Source: Rhodococcus sp. IEGM 1379 (GTDB lineage Bacteria; Actinomycetota; Actinomycetes; Mycobacteriales; Mycobacteriaceae). Taken from it: DNA of 64,000 bases. Each line of letters starts with the position of its first letter. The stretch's first letter is position 1. This document shows, one piece after another, positions 43,899-52,332 of the stretch. The position numbers were made by a program, and so were the translations under genes. The stretch lies in NCBI RefSeq assembly GCF_030056815.1, contig NZ_JASHKR010000001.1:48975-112974 (forward strand). The letters run 5' to 3'. The notes under the pieces are model-generated. The model worked only from the letters and a program-made list of their open reading frames with translations, did no database searches and was not told where the DNA came from.

Positions 43899-45734
43899 TC
43901 AGAAAACTGACACGTCCGCATCCATGACGTCGTTGTCGATATTGCCCAGGACCTCTCGCGTCGACGTCAGTGTGGGTAGTACGTTCTTGGCGAAGAACGA
44001 CGCAACCAAGAGTTTGCCCTCGTAGAAGTGTCTGTCCGCGGTAGAACTACCGCGATCGAGTGCCTTCATCGCTGCTTCGGCCTGCACCAACAGTCGCCAG
44101 CCGATGAGCAGATCACCCACTGCAAGTAGAAACCGCACCGAACCCAGTCCCACTTTGTACAGCTCGCCGGCCTGCTCTTGCGAGGCCATCAGGTAACCGG
44201 TGAGGATCCCTGCCATGCCTTGGACGTCCTCGAGTGCTGTGCTTAGTAGCGCCCGCTCCGCTTTGAGTCGGCCGTTGCCGGCTTCGCTGTCGATGAAAAC
44301 CTTGATCTGTCCGGCAACATGGGCAAGCGCGACGCCACGGTCACGCGCGATTTTGCGGAAAAAGAAATCCTGCGCCTGGATGGCTGTCGTGCCCTCGTAC
44401 AACGTGTCGATCTTGGCGTCGCGGATGTATTGCTCGATCGGGTAGTCCTGCAAGTATCCGGACCCGCCGAACGTTTGCAGGCTCTCGGTGAGCAACTCGT
44501 ACGCTCGCTCCGAGCCGACGCCCTTGACGATCGGAAGCAGTAGATCGTTCACTCGATGCGCCAGTTCCGCGTCTGCTCCGGATACATGCTGAGCTACGTC
44601 TGCATTCTGATGCGCCGCCGTGTACAGATACACCGCGCGCAGACCTTCGGCATATGCCTTCTGCATCGTGAGGCTACGACGCACATCCGGGTGATTGATG
44701 ATCGGTACCCGCGGCGCCGTCTTGTCTGTCATCTCGGTGAGGTCCGAACCTTGGATACGTACTTTTGCGTACGCCAGCGCATTCAGATAGCCGGTGGACA
44801 GAGTTCCAGCAGCCTTGGTTCCGACCATCATCCTGGCGTTCTCGATTACCTGGAACATCTGGGCAATACCGCTATGTACGTCGCCGACCAGCCACCCGAC
44901 TGCGGGCACCTCCGTGGCACCGAAGGTCAATTCGCAGGTCGGTGAGGATTTGATCCCCATCTTGTGTTCGACACCGGTGACGTACACACCGTTGCGTTCG
45001 CCGAGGTCGAGTGTCTCGGGATCGAAATGGAACTTAGGCACGTAGAACAGGCTCAGGCCTTTTGTTCCCGGGCCCGCGCCTTCCGGACGTGCCAGTACCA
45101 GGTGAAATATGTTTTCGGCGGTATCGCCGACATCGCCCCCGGAGATGAATCGCTTGACGCCTTCGATGTGCCAAGTTCCGTCGTCCTGCTGCATTGCCTT
45201 GGTCCGGGCGGCGCCGACGTCGGACCCTGCATCGGGTTCGGTCAACACCATCGTCCCAGCCCAACCGCGATCCAATCCGGTCTTGGCCCAGTGCTTTTGC
45301 TGTTTGTTGCCCACGTTGTACAGCACACTGGCCATCAGGGGACCCATGTTGAAGAAGCTGGCCGATGCGTTGGCTGCCACCATCATCTCGCCGATCGCCC
45401 AGACCAGGGGGGCTGGGGCCGGAACGCCGCCGACGCCTTCGGGAAGTCCCAACCTGGACCATCCGGCTTCGTTGACGGCCGCCACAGTTTTCCGCAGTGG
45501 TTCGGGCACGATGACGCGATGGTTTTCGACGTCGAACTCCACCGGATTGCGATCGGTGTCTACAAACGACGCCGCAACCGGCCCTTCGGCCAGCCTTGCA
45601 ACTTCCGCAAGAATATTCCGGACGGTGTCGGTATCGAGATCTCCGTATGCTCCCGCGTCGAGTAGCCGGCCCAGGTCGAGGACCTCGAAAAGGTTGAACT
45701 CGATGTCGCGCACATTGCTCTTGTAGTGGCTCAC
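43899..45734 (-). CDS. Large acyl-CoA dehydrogenase, FadE5-like
   Basis: A 611-residue acyl-CoA dehydrogenase of the long AidB/FadE5 class. It starts [20 protein letters not shown], the hallmark of mycobacterial FadE5, and has FAD/substrate loops [18 protein letters not shown] and [18 protein letters not shown]. The catalytic region is [20 protein letters not shown] with Glu as base. GTG 45734 has GGAG five bases upstream. It oxidises acyl-CoAs of broad chain length in beta-oxidation and is followed by an SRPBCC gene. Confidence 0.92.
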   Translation of the reverse strand: MSHYKSNVRDIEFNLFEVLDLGRLLDAGAYGDLDTDTVRNILAEVARLAEGPVAASFVDTDRNPVEFDVENHRVIVPEPLRKTVAAVNEAGWSRLGLPEGVGGVPAPAPLVWAIGEMMVAANASASFFNMGPLMASVLYNVGNKQQKHWAKTGLDRGWAGTMVLTEPDAGSDVGAARTKAMQQDDGTWHIEGVKRFISGGDVGDTAENIFHLVLARPEGAGPGTKGLSLFYVPKFHFDPETLDLGERNGVYVTGVEHKMGIKSSPTCELTFGATEVPAVGWLVGDVHSGIAQMFQVIENARMMVGTKAAGTLSTGYLNALAYAKVRIQGSDLTEMTDKTAPRVPIINHPDVRRSLTMQKAYAEGLRAVYLYTAAHQNADVAQHVSGADAELAHRVNDLLLPIVKGVGSERAYELLTESLQTFGGSGYLQDYPIEQYIRDAKIDTLYEGTTAIQAQDFFFRKIARDRGVALAHVAGQIKVFIDSEAGNGRLKAERALLSTALEDVQGMAGILTGYLMASQEQAGELYKVGLGSVRFLLAVGDLLIGWRLLVQAEAAMKALDRGSSTADRHFYEGKLLVASFFAKNVLPTLTSTREVLGNIDNDVMDADVSVF

Positions 45735-45820
45735 AGCGTCTCCTACCGCAATAGACGGATATCAAGAAGCCTGCCCCAGAAAGGAATCCGTACGCAACCG
45801 TAGGTTGCTAGCAGGGTGGA

Positions 45821-47206
45821 TCAGTGCGCTGCGCGGGCGCGGCGTGCACCCCGCTTGCGTTCCCGGGAGAGATCCCACAGGTAGTGGTCGAAGTCGACTT
45901 CCATCGTGTGTCGGGGCGAAGTGTAGAACTGTCGCTTGTTGCGGTCGTGCTCGGTTGCCATCTGCTTACGGATCTGGGTGTCTGCCGGCGGAACGTATCG
46001 GCCGGTAAGGATGTCCGTGATCCAGGCGCATTGCGCTTCGGCGAGCGGCATTACTGCGCCGACCGGTTGCAGGAGTCCGATGAAGTACAGGCCCGGAAGA
46101 TCCGGGTGCACTGTCCGCTTCCAGAGCGGAAGATCGTTGTCGCGGGCGCGGATCAGGTGCGGGTCGAGGAACGGAAAACTGACCCGGTAGCCGGTGGCCC
46201 ACACGATCAGGTCGGCTCGTGTGCTGTGTCCATCGGTGAAAACTACTGTGTTGCCGTCGAATCGGTCGACGCCCGGGCGTGGAACGATCGCGCCCGCGTC
46301 AAGTCGTGCACGCAACTGCTCGGATTGCACCGGATGCGACTGGCCCGGCCTGTGTGTTGGCCGGGGCAAACCGTAGCGGGTGAGGCTTCCGGAGGCGACG
46401 GCGCCGATCCTCAACCTCGCACTAGTCACCCACCACGGCATCCATCCTGGCAGTGCGACCTGATCGGCTGCTCTGCCGAAGAGCATCTTGCGCAATACCC
46501 ACTGGCTGCGCCGCACCGAAAGAGTGGTGCTGCGAGCGACTTTCGATGCCTCGACTGCGATGTCGAGGGCCGAATTCCCCATACCGACAACGACCACGTC
46601 ACGGTCGATGAGTTGCTCTCTGCTGCGGTAGTCGTGGGCATGGATCTGAGTGCCGGTGAATGTGCCCGGGTAGGCGGGCTCAGGCCAGCGTGCGTCCCAG
46701 TGATGCCCGTTGGCAACGAGGACGGCGTCGTAGGTCTTGACTCGTGCGCCAGTGGGGCCGCTGGTGCGCACCGACCAGGTGCCGTCGGGCTCGCGCCGGA
46801 CATCTTCGACGGTGGTGTCGAAAGTAATGGTGTGCCGGAACCCGAAATGGTCGACGTAGGACTCGAAGTAGGCATGGACCTGCTCATGCTGCGCATAGGG
46901 CGGGTAGTCGGCGGGCATCGCGAAATCCGAATACGCCATGCGCGGGCAGGAGGTGTTGATCTCCAACGTCTCATAGCAGGCGGACTGGCCATTGGGGTTG
47001 TTGTAGACCCAGTTCCCGCCGATCATGCTGCCTTTTTCGAAGCAATCGAACGGAATGCCGGCGGCATACAGTGCCTTGGCTGCGGCGATACCCGATGATC
47101 CCGCGCCGATGACACACACGCGGGGGAGCGACGGGTCTACCGGCACAGGCGTAGTGACCGGCGGTGCACGGTATCCGGGTTTTACCAGGTAAGCCACGAT
47201 ATTCAT
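45821..47206 (-). CDS. Flavin-containing monooxygenase (class B)
   Basis: A 461-residue flavin monooxygenase. FAD site VCVIGAGSSGIAAAKALYAA, the FMO fingerprint FTGTQIHAHDYRS, NADPH site VVVVGMGNSALDIAVEASK, and IVWATGYRVSFPFLD. The pattern FxGxxxHxxxY is that of FMOs rather than classic Baeyer-Villiger enzymes. ATG 47206 is used because the 52 codons before it look random. Natural substrates are soft nucleophiles or ketones; none can be named. It is monocistronic. Confidence 0.87.
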   Translation of the reverse strand: MNIVAYLVKPGYRAPPVTTPVPVDPSLPRVCVIGAGSSGIAAAKALYAAGIPFDCFEKGSMIGGNWVYNNPNGQSACYETLEINTSCPRMAYSDFAMPADYPPYAQHEQVHAYFESYVDHFGFRHTITFDTTVEDVRREPDGTWSVRTSGPTGARVKTYDAVLVANGHHWDARWPEPAYPGTFTGTQIHAHDYRSREQLIDRDVVVVGMGNSALDIAVEASKVARSTTLSVRRSQWVLRKMLFGRAADQVALPGWMPWWVTSARLRIGAVASGSLTRYGLPRPTHRPGQSHPVQSEQLRARLDAGAIVPRPGVDRFDGNTVVFTDGHSTRADLIVWATGYRVSFPFLDPHLIRARDNDLPLWKRTVHPDLPGLYFIGLLQPVGAVMPLAEAQCAWITDILTGRYVPPADTQIRKQMATEHDRNKRQFYTSPRHTMEVDFDHYLWDLSRERKRGARRARAAH

Positions 47207-47291
47207 TGTGACATAGGAGCTGTCGGTGGGGCGGAGTTGAACGCCCGCCGTCGCCGGAACCGTGCCCCTAGAACCGCTGAACGAACAGGTA

Positions 47292-47690
47292 TCAGTCGCC
47301 GTCGAACTCCTGGTAACCGATGTCGCCGTCACACCGGGGATTGCCGAGATACAGTGCCCCATCGGGTAGGTACGCCAATCCGATCGAGTCGATCAAACCG
47401 CCCTCGATGTGGAATTTGCACCCAGTATTGTCCGACCAGATCTGAACAACCTTGTACACGCCAATCCTTTGGGTGCTCAACGATTCCGAGCACTCTGCTG
47501 CCGCTGCGGACAGGGAGTCCTTCGAAATTGCACAAGCAACGCGCGAGGCGACGGACAACATCACGAGCGTCAGTGTGATCAGAACAAGCACTGGGGCGCC
47601 GGCGCTCAAACGCAGCGTCACAGGCGAGGGCGACAAGTAGCACGGTAAACCAGGTGAGCAAGGTCCACAAGGATGCTGGACCTCTGTCAT
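47292..47690 (-). CDS. Small membrane-anchored hypothetical protein, possible frameshift near 5' end
   Basis: The C-terminal 100 residues look natural: a TM segment (PVLVLITLTLVMLSVASRVA) and an external domain with three Cys (AAAAECSESLSTQRIGVYKV, DNTGCKFHIEGG, LGNPRCDGDIG). The best start, ATG 47697 with GAAGG eight bases upstream, is in another frame and encodes MTDDRGPASLWTLLTWFTVL followed by LVALACD. The natural protein may therefore join the two frames near 47600-47620. Either a frameshift mutation, a sequencing error or two overlapping genes would explain it. Function unknown. Confidence 0.5.
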   Translation of the reverse strand: MTEVQHPCGPCSPGLPCYLSPSPVTLRLSAGAPVLVLITLTLVMLSVASRVACAISKDSLSAAAAECSESLSTQRIGVYKVVQIWSDNTGCKFHIEGGLIDSIGLAYLPDGALYLGNPRCDGDIGYQEFDGD

Positions 47691-47766
47691 CAGTCATCGT
47701 GAAACCTTCGCACAACGATGAGCGTGCCGACGGCAAATGACTTCAGATGGCTTGGGTCGGGGTCAC

Positions 47767-48189
47767 CTACGGAACGTAGAAGGTTGCGACGCCGGGGGTG
47801 GTCGTTCCGCCCACAGCCGGTATGACGGTGACTGCAACCTGCCCGGCGCCGGTTTGCAGGATCGCCGCGGCCGGAATTCCGTTCAGCCCGTCCGATAGCC
47901 GGGCGGAGTCGGATGCCCCGGTCGAGAGATTCAGCCAGAGCACCTCGGACGAGAGCAGGCATCCCCACTGATCGTTCTGGCCACCGGTGATCGTCACCGC
48001 GCCAGGCTGCTCGCCGACCACCGCCATACAGCGGATCGGAGGTGCGTCGAAGCTGCCGTTCGGGTTCCCGTACGGCGCCGGGTTGATCTGGAACGGAACG
48101 GTTGCCGCTGCGGAGGCGAGGACTACCTGCGCCAGTGCGGACCCGATTACGATGGACGTGCAGATGGTAAGTCCGCGAACAAGTTTCAT
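47767..48189 (-). CDS. Small secreted protein
   Basis: A 140-residue exported protein. The signal is MKLVRGLTICTSIVIGSALA, with cleavage near LASA at about 28. The mature part has two Cys (IRCMAVVGEQPGAVTITGGQ and WGCLLSSEVLWL) and ends GVATFYVP, a beta-rich small domain found in several Rhodococcus secreted proteins. ATG 48189 follows GGAGGTAG seven bases away. Function unknown. Confidence 0.72.
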   Translation of the reverse strand: MKLVRGLTICTSIVIGSALAQVVLASAAATVPFQINPAPYGNPNGSFDAPPIRCMAVVGEQPGAVTITGGQNDQWGCLLSSEVLWLNLSTGASDSARLSDGLNGIPAAAILQTGAGQVAVTVIPAVGGTTTPGVATFYVP

Positions 48190-48374
48190 CACGGCTACCT
48201 CCAGCTGGCTGATGACTAGGTGTCGCGCCAATCCTGCACTCGGTATGTCGTCGTTGCAAGTTGGTCGTTGCCACTAGTGGCTCTTGACCACGGTTAGGTC
48301 TTAACCCCAAATAAGTCCGATGAGTCCGTTTTGCCTGGTACGTTCTTTCGAAACTGGAGAAACGGAGTTCCAGC

Positions 48375-49685
48375 GTGACAATCCGCCGCGTGCCCATCTT
48401 TTTCGTCTCGCTTCTAGCTACAGTCGCACTTGTTGCGGCAGGATGTTCGTCGGACTCTGACGCTGACTCGACGACCGCCACAACGGCGTCACCGCCGGCC
48501 GGTTCCGTTGCCGGAGTGACAGTGCCGGATGCGTTTACCGCGCTCACACTCAACACGATCGGGAATTCGCCGCTGCCGTTCCGTGGAACGGACGGCAAGT
48601 ATCACGTTGCCTACGATCTGCAACTTACCAACGCCACCAAGGTGCCGGCGAGCCTGGACAAGATCGATGTTGTCGACGGAACTGATCCGACAAAAATCCT
48701 TGCCAGTTTCTCCGGTTCGGCATTGGTTGATCCGAAGTGTGCCTTCGGCAACTGCAATCGACTCCGCGACCTGCCCGCGGGCTACGTCGACAGTGCTGCG
48801 ATCCCGCCGCAGGAGAGTCGGGTCCTGTTCATCGACTTCACCCTGGACTCGCTCGACCAGGCGCCGAAGGCTGTGTTACATCACCTCTACGGAACCGGCG
48901 CTGCCTCACCGGCATTCGGTGCGCCCGGGCCGATCGACTACCTGGCAACGCCGGTCGCTTTCTCCACACAGACCGTTCCGGTGATCTCGCCACCGGTGCG
49001 TGGTGATAATTGGATTGCGCTCAACGGTTGCTGCGAACCGGGTTTCCCGCATCGCAGTTCGGTGATGTCGGTCAACGGCAAACTGAACAACAGCCAGCGC
49101 TTCGCGATCGATTGGAAGCGCACCAACGACCAGGGTGACTTCTACGCCGGTGACAAGACCAGCAACGAGAGCTACGTCGATTACGGGACCGACATCCTTG
49201 CCGTCGCCGACGCCACGGTGGTCTCGATCCTCGACGGTATGGAGGCGAACGCTCCGGGCATCCTGCCCGCTAGCGATCCGGCGTTGGCAGCGAAATTGAC
49301 TGTCGAGAATGTCGACGGAAATCACGTTGTGCTCGATCTCGGTGACGGCGTGTACGCAATGTACGCCCACATGATCTCCGGGTCTGTCACCGTCAAACCC
49401 GGTGACAAGGTGACCGAAGGCCAGGTACTCGGAAGGCTCGGAAACACCGGTAACGCCAATGCTTCACACCTGCATTTTCAGCTGATGAACGGACCGAGTT
49501 TGCTCGAGGCGGATTCGTTGCCGTATGAACTCGCGAGCTTCGACTACGACGGGCAGGTCGCGCCGCAGCAGATCGCTGATGCAGACGACTACCTGAGTGG
49601 CACATTCCTGCAGGGCAAGTTGCCGAAGCCGGAGCCGCGGACAGACGAAATGCCGCTTAACCTGGCGATCATCAACTTCCCCTAG
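48375..49685 (+). CDS. Lipoprotein with M23 (LytM-like) peptidase domain
   Basis: A 436-residue exported lipoprotein: signal IRRVPIFFVSLLATVALVAA with lipobox VAAGC (Cys25), then a Ser/Thr/Asp-rich linker. An N-terminal beta domain (about 50-210) is followed by an M23 domain (about 255-400): VDYGTDILAVADATVVSILD, YAMYAHMISGSVTVKPGDKV, VLGRLGNTGNANASHLHFQL. The last zinc ligand motif HLH is present. At the first ligand position the usual HxGxD reads VDYGTD, so the first His is missing and the enzyme may be inactive or non-canonical. GTG 48375. Confidence 0.8.
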   Translation: MTIRRVPIFFVSLLATVALVAAGCSSDSDADSTTATTASPPAGSVAGVTVPDAFTALTLNTIGNSPLPFRGTDGKYHVAYDLQLTNATKVPASLDKIDVVDGTDPTKILASFSGSALVDPKCAFGNCNRLRDLPAGYVDSAAIPPQESRVLFIDFTLDSLDQAPKAVLHHLYGTGAASPAFGAPGPIDYLATPVAFSTQTVPVISPPVRGDNWIALNGCCEPGFPHRSSVMSVNGKLNNSQRFAIDWKRTNDQGDFYAGDKTSNESYVDYGTDILAVADATVVSILDGMEANAPGILPASDPALAAKLTVENVDGNHVVLDLGDGVYAMYAHMISGSVTVKPGDKVTEGQVLGRLGNTGNANASHLHFQLMNGPSLLEADSLPYELASFDYDGQVAPQQIADADDYLSGTFLQGKLPKPEPRTDEMPLNLAIINFP

Positions 49686-49750
49686 GGTGGGCCGTTGGTC
49701 CGGGCCTCTCGAATGTGCTGTCCCGGGACGATCTATCAGTTGCAACGAAA

Positions 49751-49790
49751 ACTGCCCGGTGACCGTCGGAGTCGACGGTCACCGGGCAGT
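49751..49790. terminator. 18-bp perfect hairpin terminator
   Basis: The arms 49751-49768 and 49773-49790 are exact complements around a GAGT loop. It lies 65 bases past the lipoprotein stop and 24 bases before the stop of the convergent Rpf-like gene, and should terminate both. Confidence 0.88.
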
Positions 49791-49813
49791 GACGTAAATA
49801 TGGGGGGTGGGGA

Positions 49814-50146
49814 TCAGCGCAGGTACTGACCGCAGACGGGCCAGGCACCGGCGCCCTGGCCGGCGAGGACGTTTTCGGCGACGCGTTCCTGCTCGGCCTG
49901 GCTGGCATTGTGGGCACTGCCGGATCCGCCGAAGGCGTTCCAGGTGCTCTGGGTGAACTGCAGTCCGCCGTAGAAGCCGTTGCCGGTGTTTGCAGCCCAG
50001 TTGCCCGATGATTCGCATTCTGCGACGCCGGACCAGTCGTGGGTTGCGGCGGATGCGGTGCCGGCGCTGAGTCCGAGGGCTCCGGCCGCGAGGGCTCCGG
50101 CTGCGGCGACGGCGGCGATGGTGCGGGTAACGGTGTTCTTGGTCAT
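49814..50146 (-). CDS. Resuscitation-promoting-factor-like transglycosylase
   Basis: A 110-residue secreted muralytic protein. The signal [20 protein letters not shown] ends at ASAA (about 33). The Rpf domain follows: [20 protein letters not shown] (catalytic Glu), [36 protein letters not shown], with the two disulfide Cys. It has no LysM or other domain, so it is the short Rpf type. Such enzymes cleave peptidoglycan and promote regrowth of dormant cells. The gene has a long upstream region with a CRP/GlxR-like site. Confidence 0.92.
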   Translation of the reverse strand: MTKNTVTRTIAAVAAAGALAAGALGLSAGTASAATHDWSGVAECESSGNWAANTGNGFYGGLQFTQSTWNAFGGSGSAHNASQAEQERVAENVLAGQGAGAWPVCGQYLR

Positions 50147-50767
50147 TGAGGGTGAATCCTTTCGGGTCCCGCCATTGGAAGACGGTGACCGTCTCAATTC
50201 CCACCACAAGGAATGTTGTTGTCCGATATCGCGGGGTGGGATTTGGCGCCGGCGATTCGGTGCTGCCCGGTTGCTCGGGCTGAGAACAACGATAGAGAAC
50301 GATCACGGATTGGTCACGGTTCGGCGTGTTTGCGCGGTTTTGTGCAACAGATGTGCATCGGTTGGTGTTTTTGCAGGTCAATTGCCGTTATGTGGGTGCG
50401 GAGAGCGTTACAGAATTGAGGCTAAATGTGATGTAGATCACTTTATTTGCTGTCGTGATTGGCCTGATGTGCGCTGTTTTCGACCGATTTGTGACATTCA
50501 AACGTCCGTCGCGGGCGGTTCGAGCGGGGGAGTTTCGACTGAGTTGCGAGCCGGTTCTTGTCGACTGACCGCCTTGGTTTTCCCTGTGGGCCAGAAGAAT
50601 TGGAATCTGACCGACTTCGCGCATCGGGACGGATGCTCACCTGCGGGCTTACAAGATGGCGATGTCTGCGTACGTAGCTTCCATTGCGAGAGCGTCATGG
50701 GTGGCAATGCCCGTCGCAGGGTTGGGGCATGACAGGTCCGGGAGGCAGGACGTGACGCAAGGCCGCG
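50147..50767. other. Long upstream region of the Rpf-like gene
   Basis: About 620 bases without a gene. It contains the CRP/GlxR site (50427-50442) and the promoter of the Rpf-like gene. The 5' leader contains direct and inverted short G/C repeats, such as GCCCGAGCAACCGGGC on the minus strand near 50260-50280, which may fold. I could not match it to a c-di-AMP (ydaO) riboswitch. Confidence 0.5.
50427..50442. promoter_or_regulatory. CRP/GlxR-family binding site
   Basis: TGTGATGTAGATCACT fits the actinobacterial CRP/GlxR consensus TGTGANNTANNTCACA at all but the last base. It is 281 bases upstream of the Rpf-like start. In Mycobacterium tuberculosis the CRP homologue Rv3676 is known to bind upstream of rpfA, which makes the match meaningful. 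Confidence 0.75.
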
Positions 50768-50896
50768 ATGGTGTGGCCACTGATGGGCGGCGCCTTGTGC
50801 GGGATTTACGTCGCGTGGCAATTCGCGGCTCCCGGTTTCGCGACGCGGTTCATGGGGATCTTCCTCGGCGTACTTTGCTCGCTTCCCGCCGGTTGA
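50768..50896 (+). CDS. 42-residue hydrophobic protein
   Basis: A short gene encoding MVWPLMGGALCGIYVAWQFA then TRFMGIFLGVLCSLPAG, two hydrophobic spans. AAGG precedes ATG 50768 by five bases. Its TGA overlaps the ATG of the next small gene (TGATG). The pair may be two coupled membrane subunits, or one gene split by a frameshift. No family recognised. Confidence 0.45.
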   Translation: MVWPLMGGALCGIYVAWQFAAPGFATRFMGIFLGVLCSLPAG

Positions 50897-51087
50897 TGGG
50901 TTGGAGACTCGCATTCGGTTGTGAAACAGGCATGGCAATAGCACTGGTGATCATCGCCGCTCTCGTATGGATGGGCATCGACGGCTGGGATTCGTCTACG
51001 TACGGTGCTGTTGGAGCGATCGCAGTCGTTGCCTTTGTTGCGTCATACGTATATTTTCCGGATCCGAGCTGCGTGCGTTCAGGATGA
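50896..51087 (+). CDS. 63-residue membrane protein
   Basis: Encodes two hydrophobic spans (MAIALVIIAALVWMGIDGW and GAVGAIAVVAFVASYVYFP) and a short tail with one Cys. It starts at the ATG overlapping the previous stop. The frame is open upstream to 50656 but that part is not hydrophobic and looks random. See the previous entry for the split-gene alternative. Confidence 0.5.
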   Translation: MGWRLAFGCETGMAIALVIIAALVWMGIDGWDSSTYGAVGAIAVVAFVASYVYFPDPSCVRSG

Positions 51088-51330
51088 ATGGTCGACGCGC
51101 TCAATATGATTGACCGATTTAAGTCAGTCAGGGCGCTGAAATTTCCTTCCGATTGCTTCTCTGCGTTCCCAAGGTGACCGCCGCCGCAGACAAGCACGGA
51201 GCGTTGTGTACGTGGCGCGCTCAACTCCATTCTCACGGACCCAATTTCGTCACTTTCCCCGGTTCAGGTCGGCTATCGGTACTGCGGCCGCTACGGTGAA
51301 TGGACATTGCTTCGAGGTCAGGAGTCCGTC

Positions 51331-51651
51331 GTGCCAAAGTTGGAGATCAAGCGGAAGTCCGAACTTTCCCGGAAAGAGGCCTCTGAGAGGCTCATTGCGC
51401 TGGGACACGCACTTGCGAGCGGTTCGGAGGTGGAATTGGGCTCAGGTGGCGACTCGATTGAAATCGTTGTGGCCGACCGGGTCCAATGGGAGCTCGAGAT
51501 TGAGGTCGACGGAGACAAGTGCGAGATCGAGATCGAGATCAGCTGGCGCGACGATCCGTCCAGCGACTCGAAGTCCGAGGCGCCCGAGAAATCGGCGCCT
51601 CCAGCCAAAGCCGTGCGTCGTAGTCGGCCGCGGAAGACCGCCGCAACCTGA
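51331..51651 (+). CDS. amphi-Trp domain protein
   Basis: A 106-residue protein with the amphi-Trp domain: KLEIKRKSELSRKEASERLI, then GSGGDSIEIVVADRVQWELE with alternating acidic residues (EIEVDGDKCEIEIEISW). The Pro/Lys/Arg-rich tail (about 80-106) is disordered. The GTG at 51331 starts the domain. The role of the domain is unknown; it often occurs in stress-related small proteins. Confidence 0.82.
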   Translation: MPKLEIKRKSELSRKEASERLIALGHALASGSEVELGSGGDSIEIVVADRVQWELEIEVDGDKCEIEIEISWRDDPSSDSKSEAPEKSAPPAKAVRRSRPRKTAAT

Positions 51652-51678
51652 TCTGCCCCGGGCGTAGTCAGCGCCAAG

Positions 51679-52109
51679 TTAGGTGTCGAGGTCGGCGGCG
51701 AGGTGTCGGGCCTGCGTCAGCTCCGCCGTTGCACGCGCGGCAGCTTCCTCGGCGGAGCGGAGGGCAGAGTCGGCGGCTCGAACACCGATGCGAGGCTTGC
51801 GGGTCCGAAGCCACTGTAGGACACCGCGCCGAGCATCCGCCCGCGTCGCAGGTCGTCGCCGATGTCGGGGTCTGCGAGCGCCGCGCGCAGCGTTGCCCCG
51901 AGATCGAGAAGTCGATCAAGATTCTCCGGCTCGGCCCGAACCTGGATGTTGAGGGCCCAACCCGTCGTTGTGGGTTTTCGCAGACTGCCCAGTTCCTTTG
52001 CCCGTGCCTTGTCGCCAGCCTCCTTGGCTCGCATCACCCAGGCGTTTCGGGCAGCGACGAACTCCGAGGGCTCGAGCCAGTAGAGGTCTTCGGCGCTGTC
52101 GAAGTCCAC
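51679..52109 (-). pseudogene. Frameshifted or internally deleted actinobacterial hypothetical gene
   Basis: The N-terminal frame (ATG 52109) reads DFDSAEDLYWLEPSEFVAAR and KELGSLRKPTTTGWALNIQV to LGAVSYSGFGPAS, as in a coiled-coil actinobacterial protein usually about 250-300 residues long. It then degenerates and stops at 51717. A second frame, ending at 51679, reads SALRSAEEAAARATAELTQA and RHLAADLDT, a natural coiled-coil C-terminus. The gene therefore lost its middle and shifted frame near 51770-51800. As written, the first frame gives a 130-residue protein. Confidence 0.6.
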
Positions 52110-52332
52110 ACCTCATTGTGGCATTGCTTATGCACATCCGCACATGACGTAGCCGCCGGCACCCGAAGAGTGTCCAGCGGCTTTGTCAGGGTCGGCGCCC
52201 GCCTTGCGCCTCTCGGCAAGTGGCCGCTCGAAGCGGCATTTCTGGGGTGGTACCCGGGGCAATGGATCGGACACCGACAGTCTGTACAACGAGCACGTGC
52301 GACGGGTTATTCCGCCCGTCCGGGGTTCGCGG

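Noticed and set aside
50147..50460. Possible c-di-AMP (ydaO) riboswitch before the Rpf-like gene
   Set aside because: Such riboswitches precede many rpf genes, but I could not find the conserved core on the minus strand here.
52110..52332. Short plus-strand frame reading GARLAPLGKWPLEAAFLGWY
   Set aside because: No start, overlaps the 3' end of the KstD-like gene, no family resemblance.
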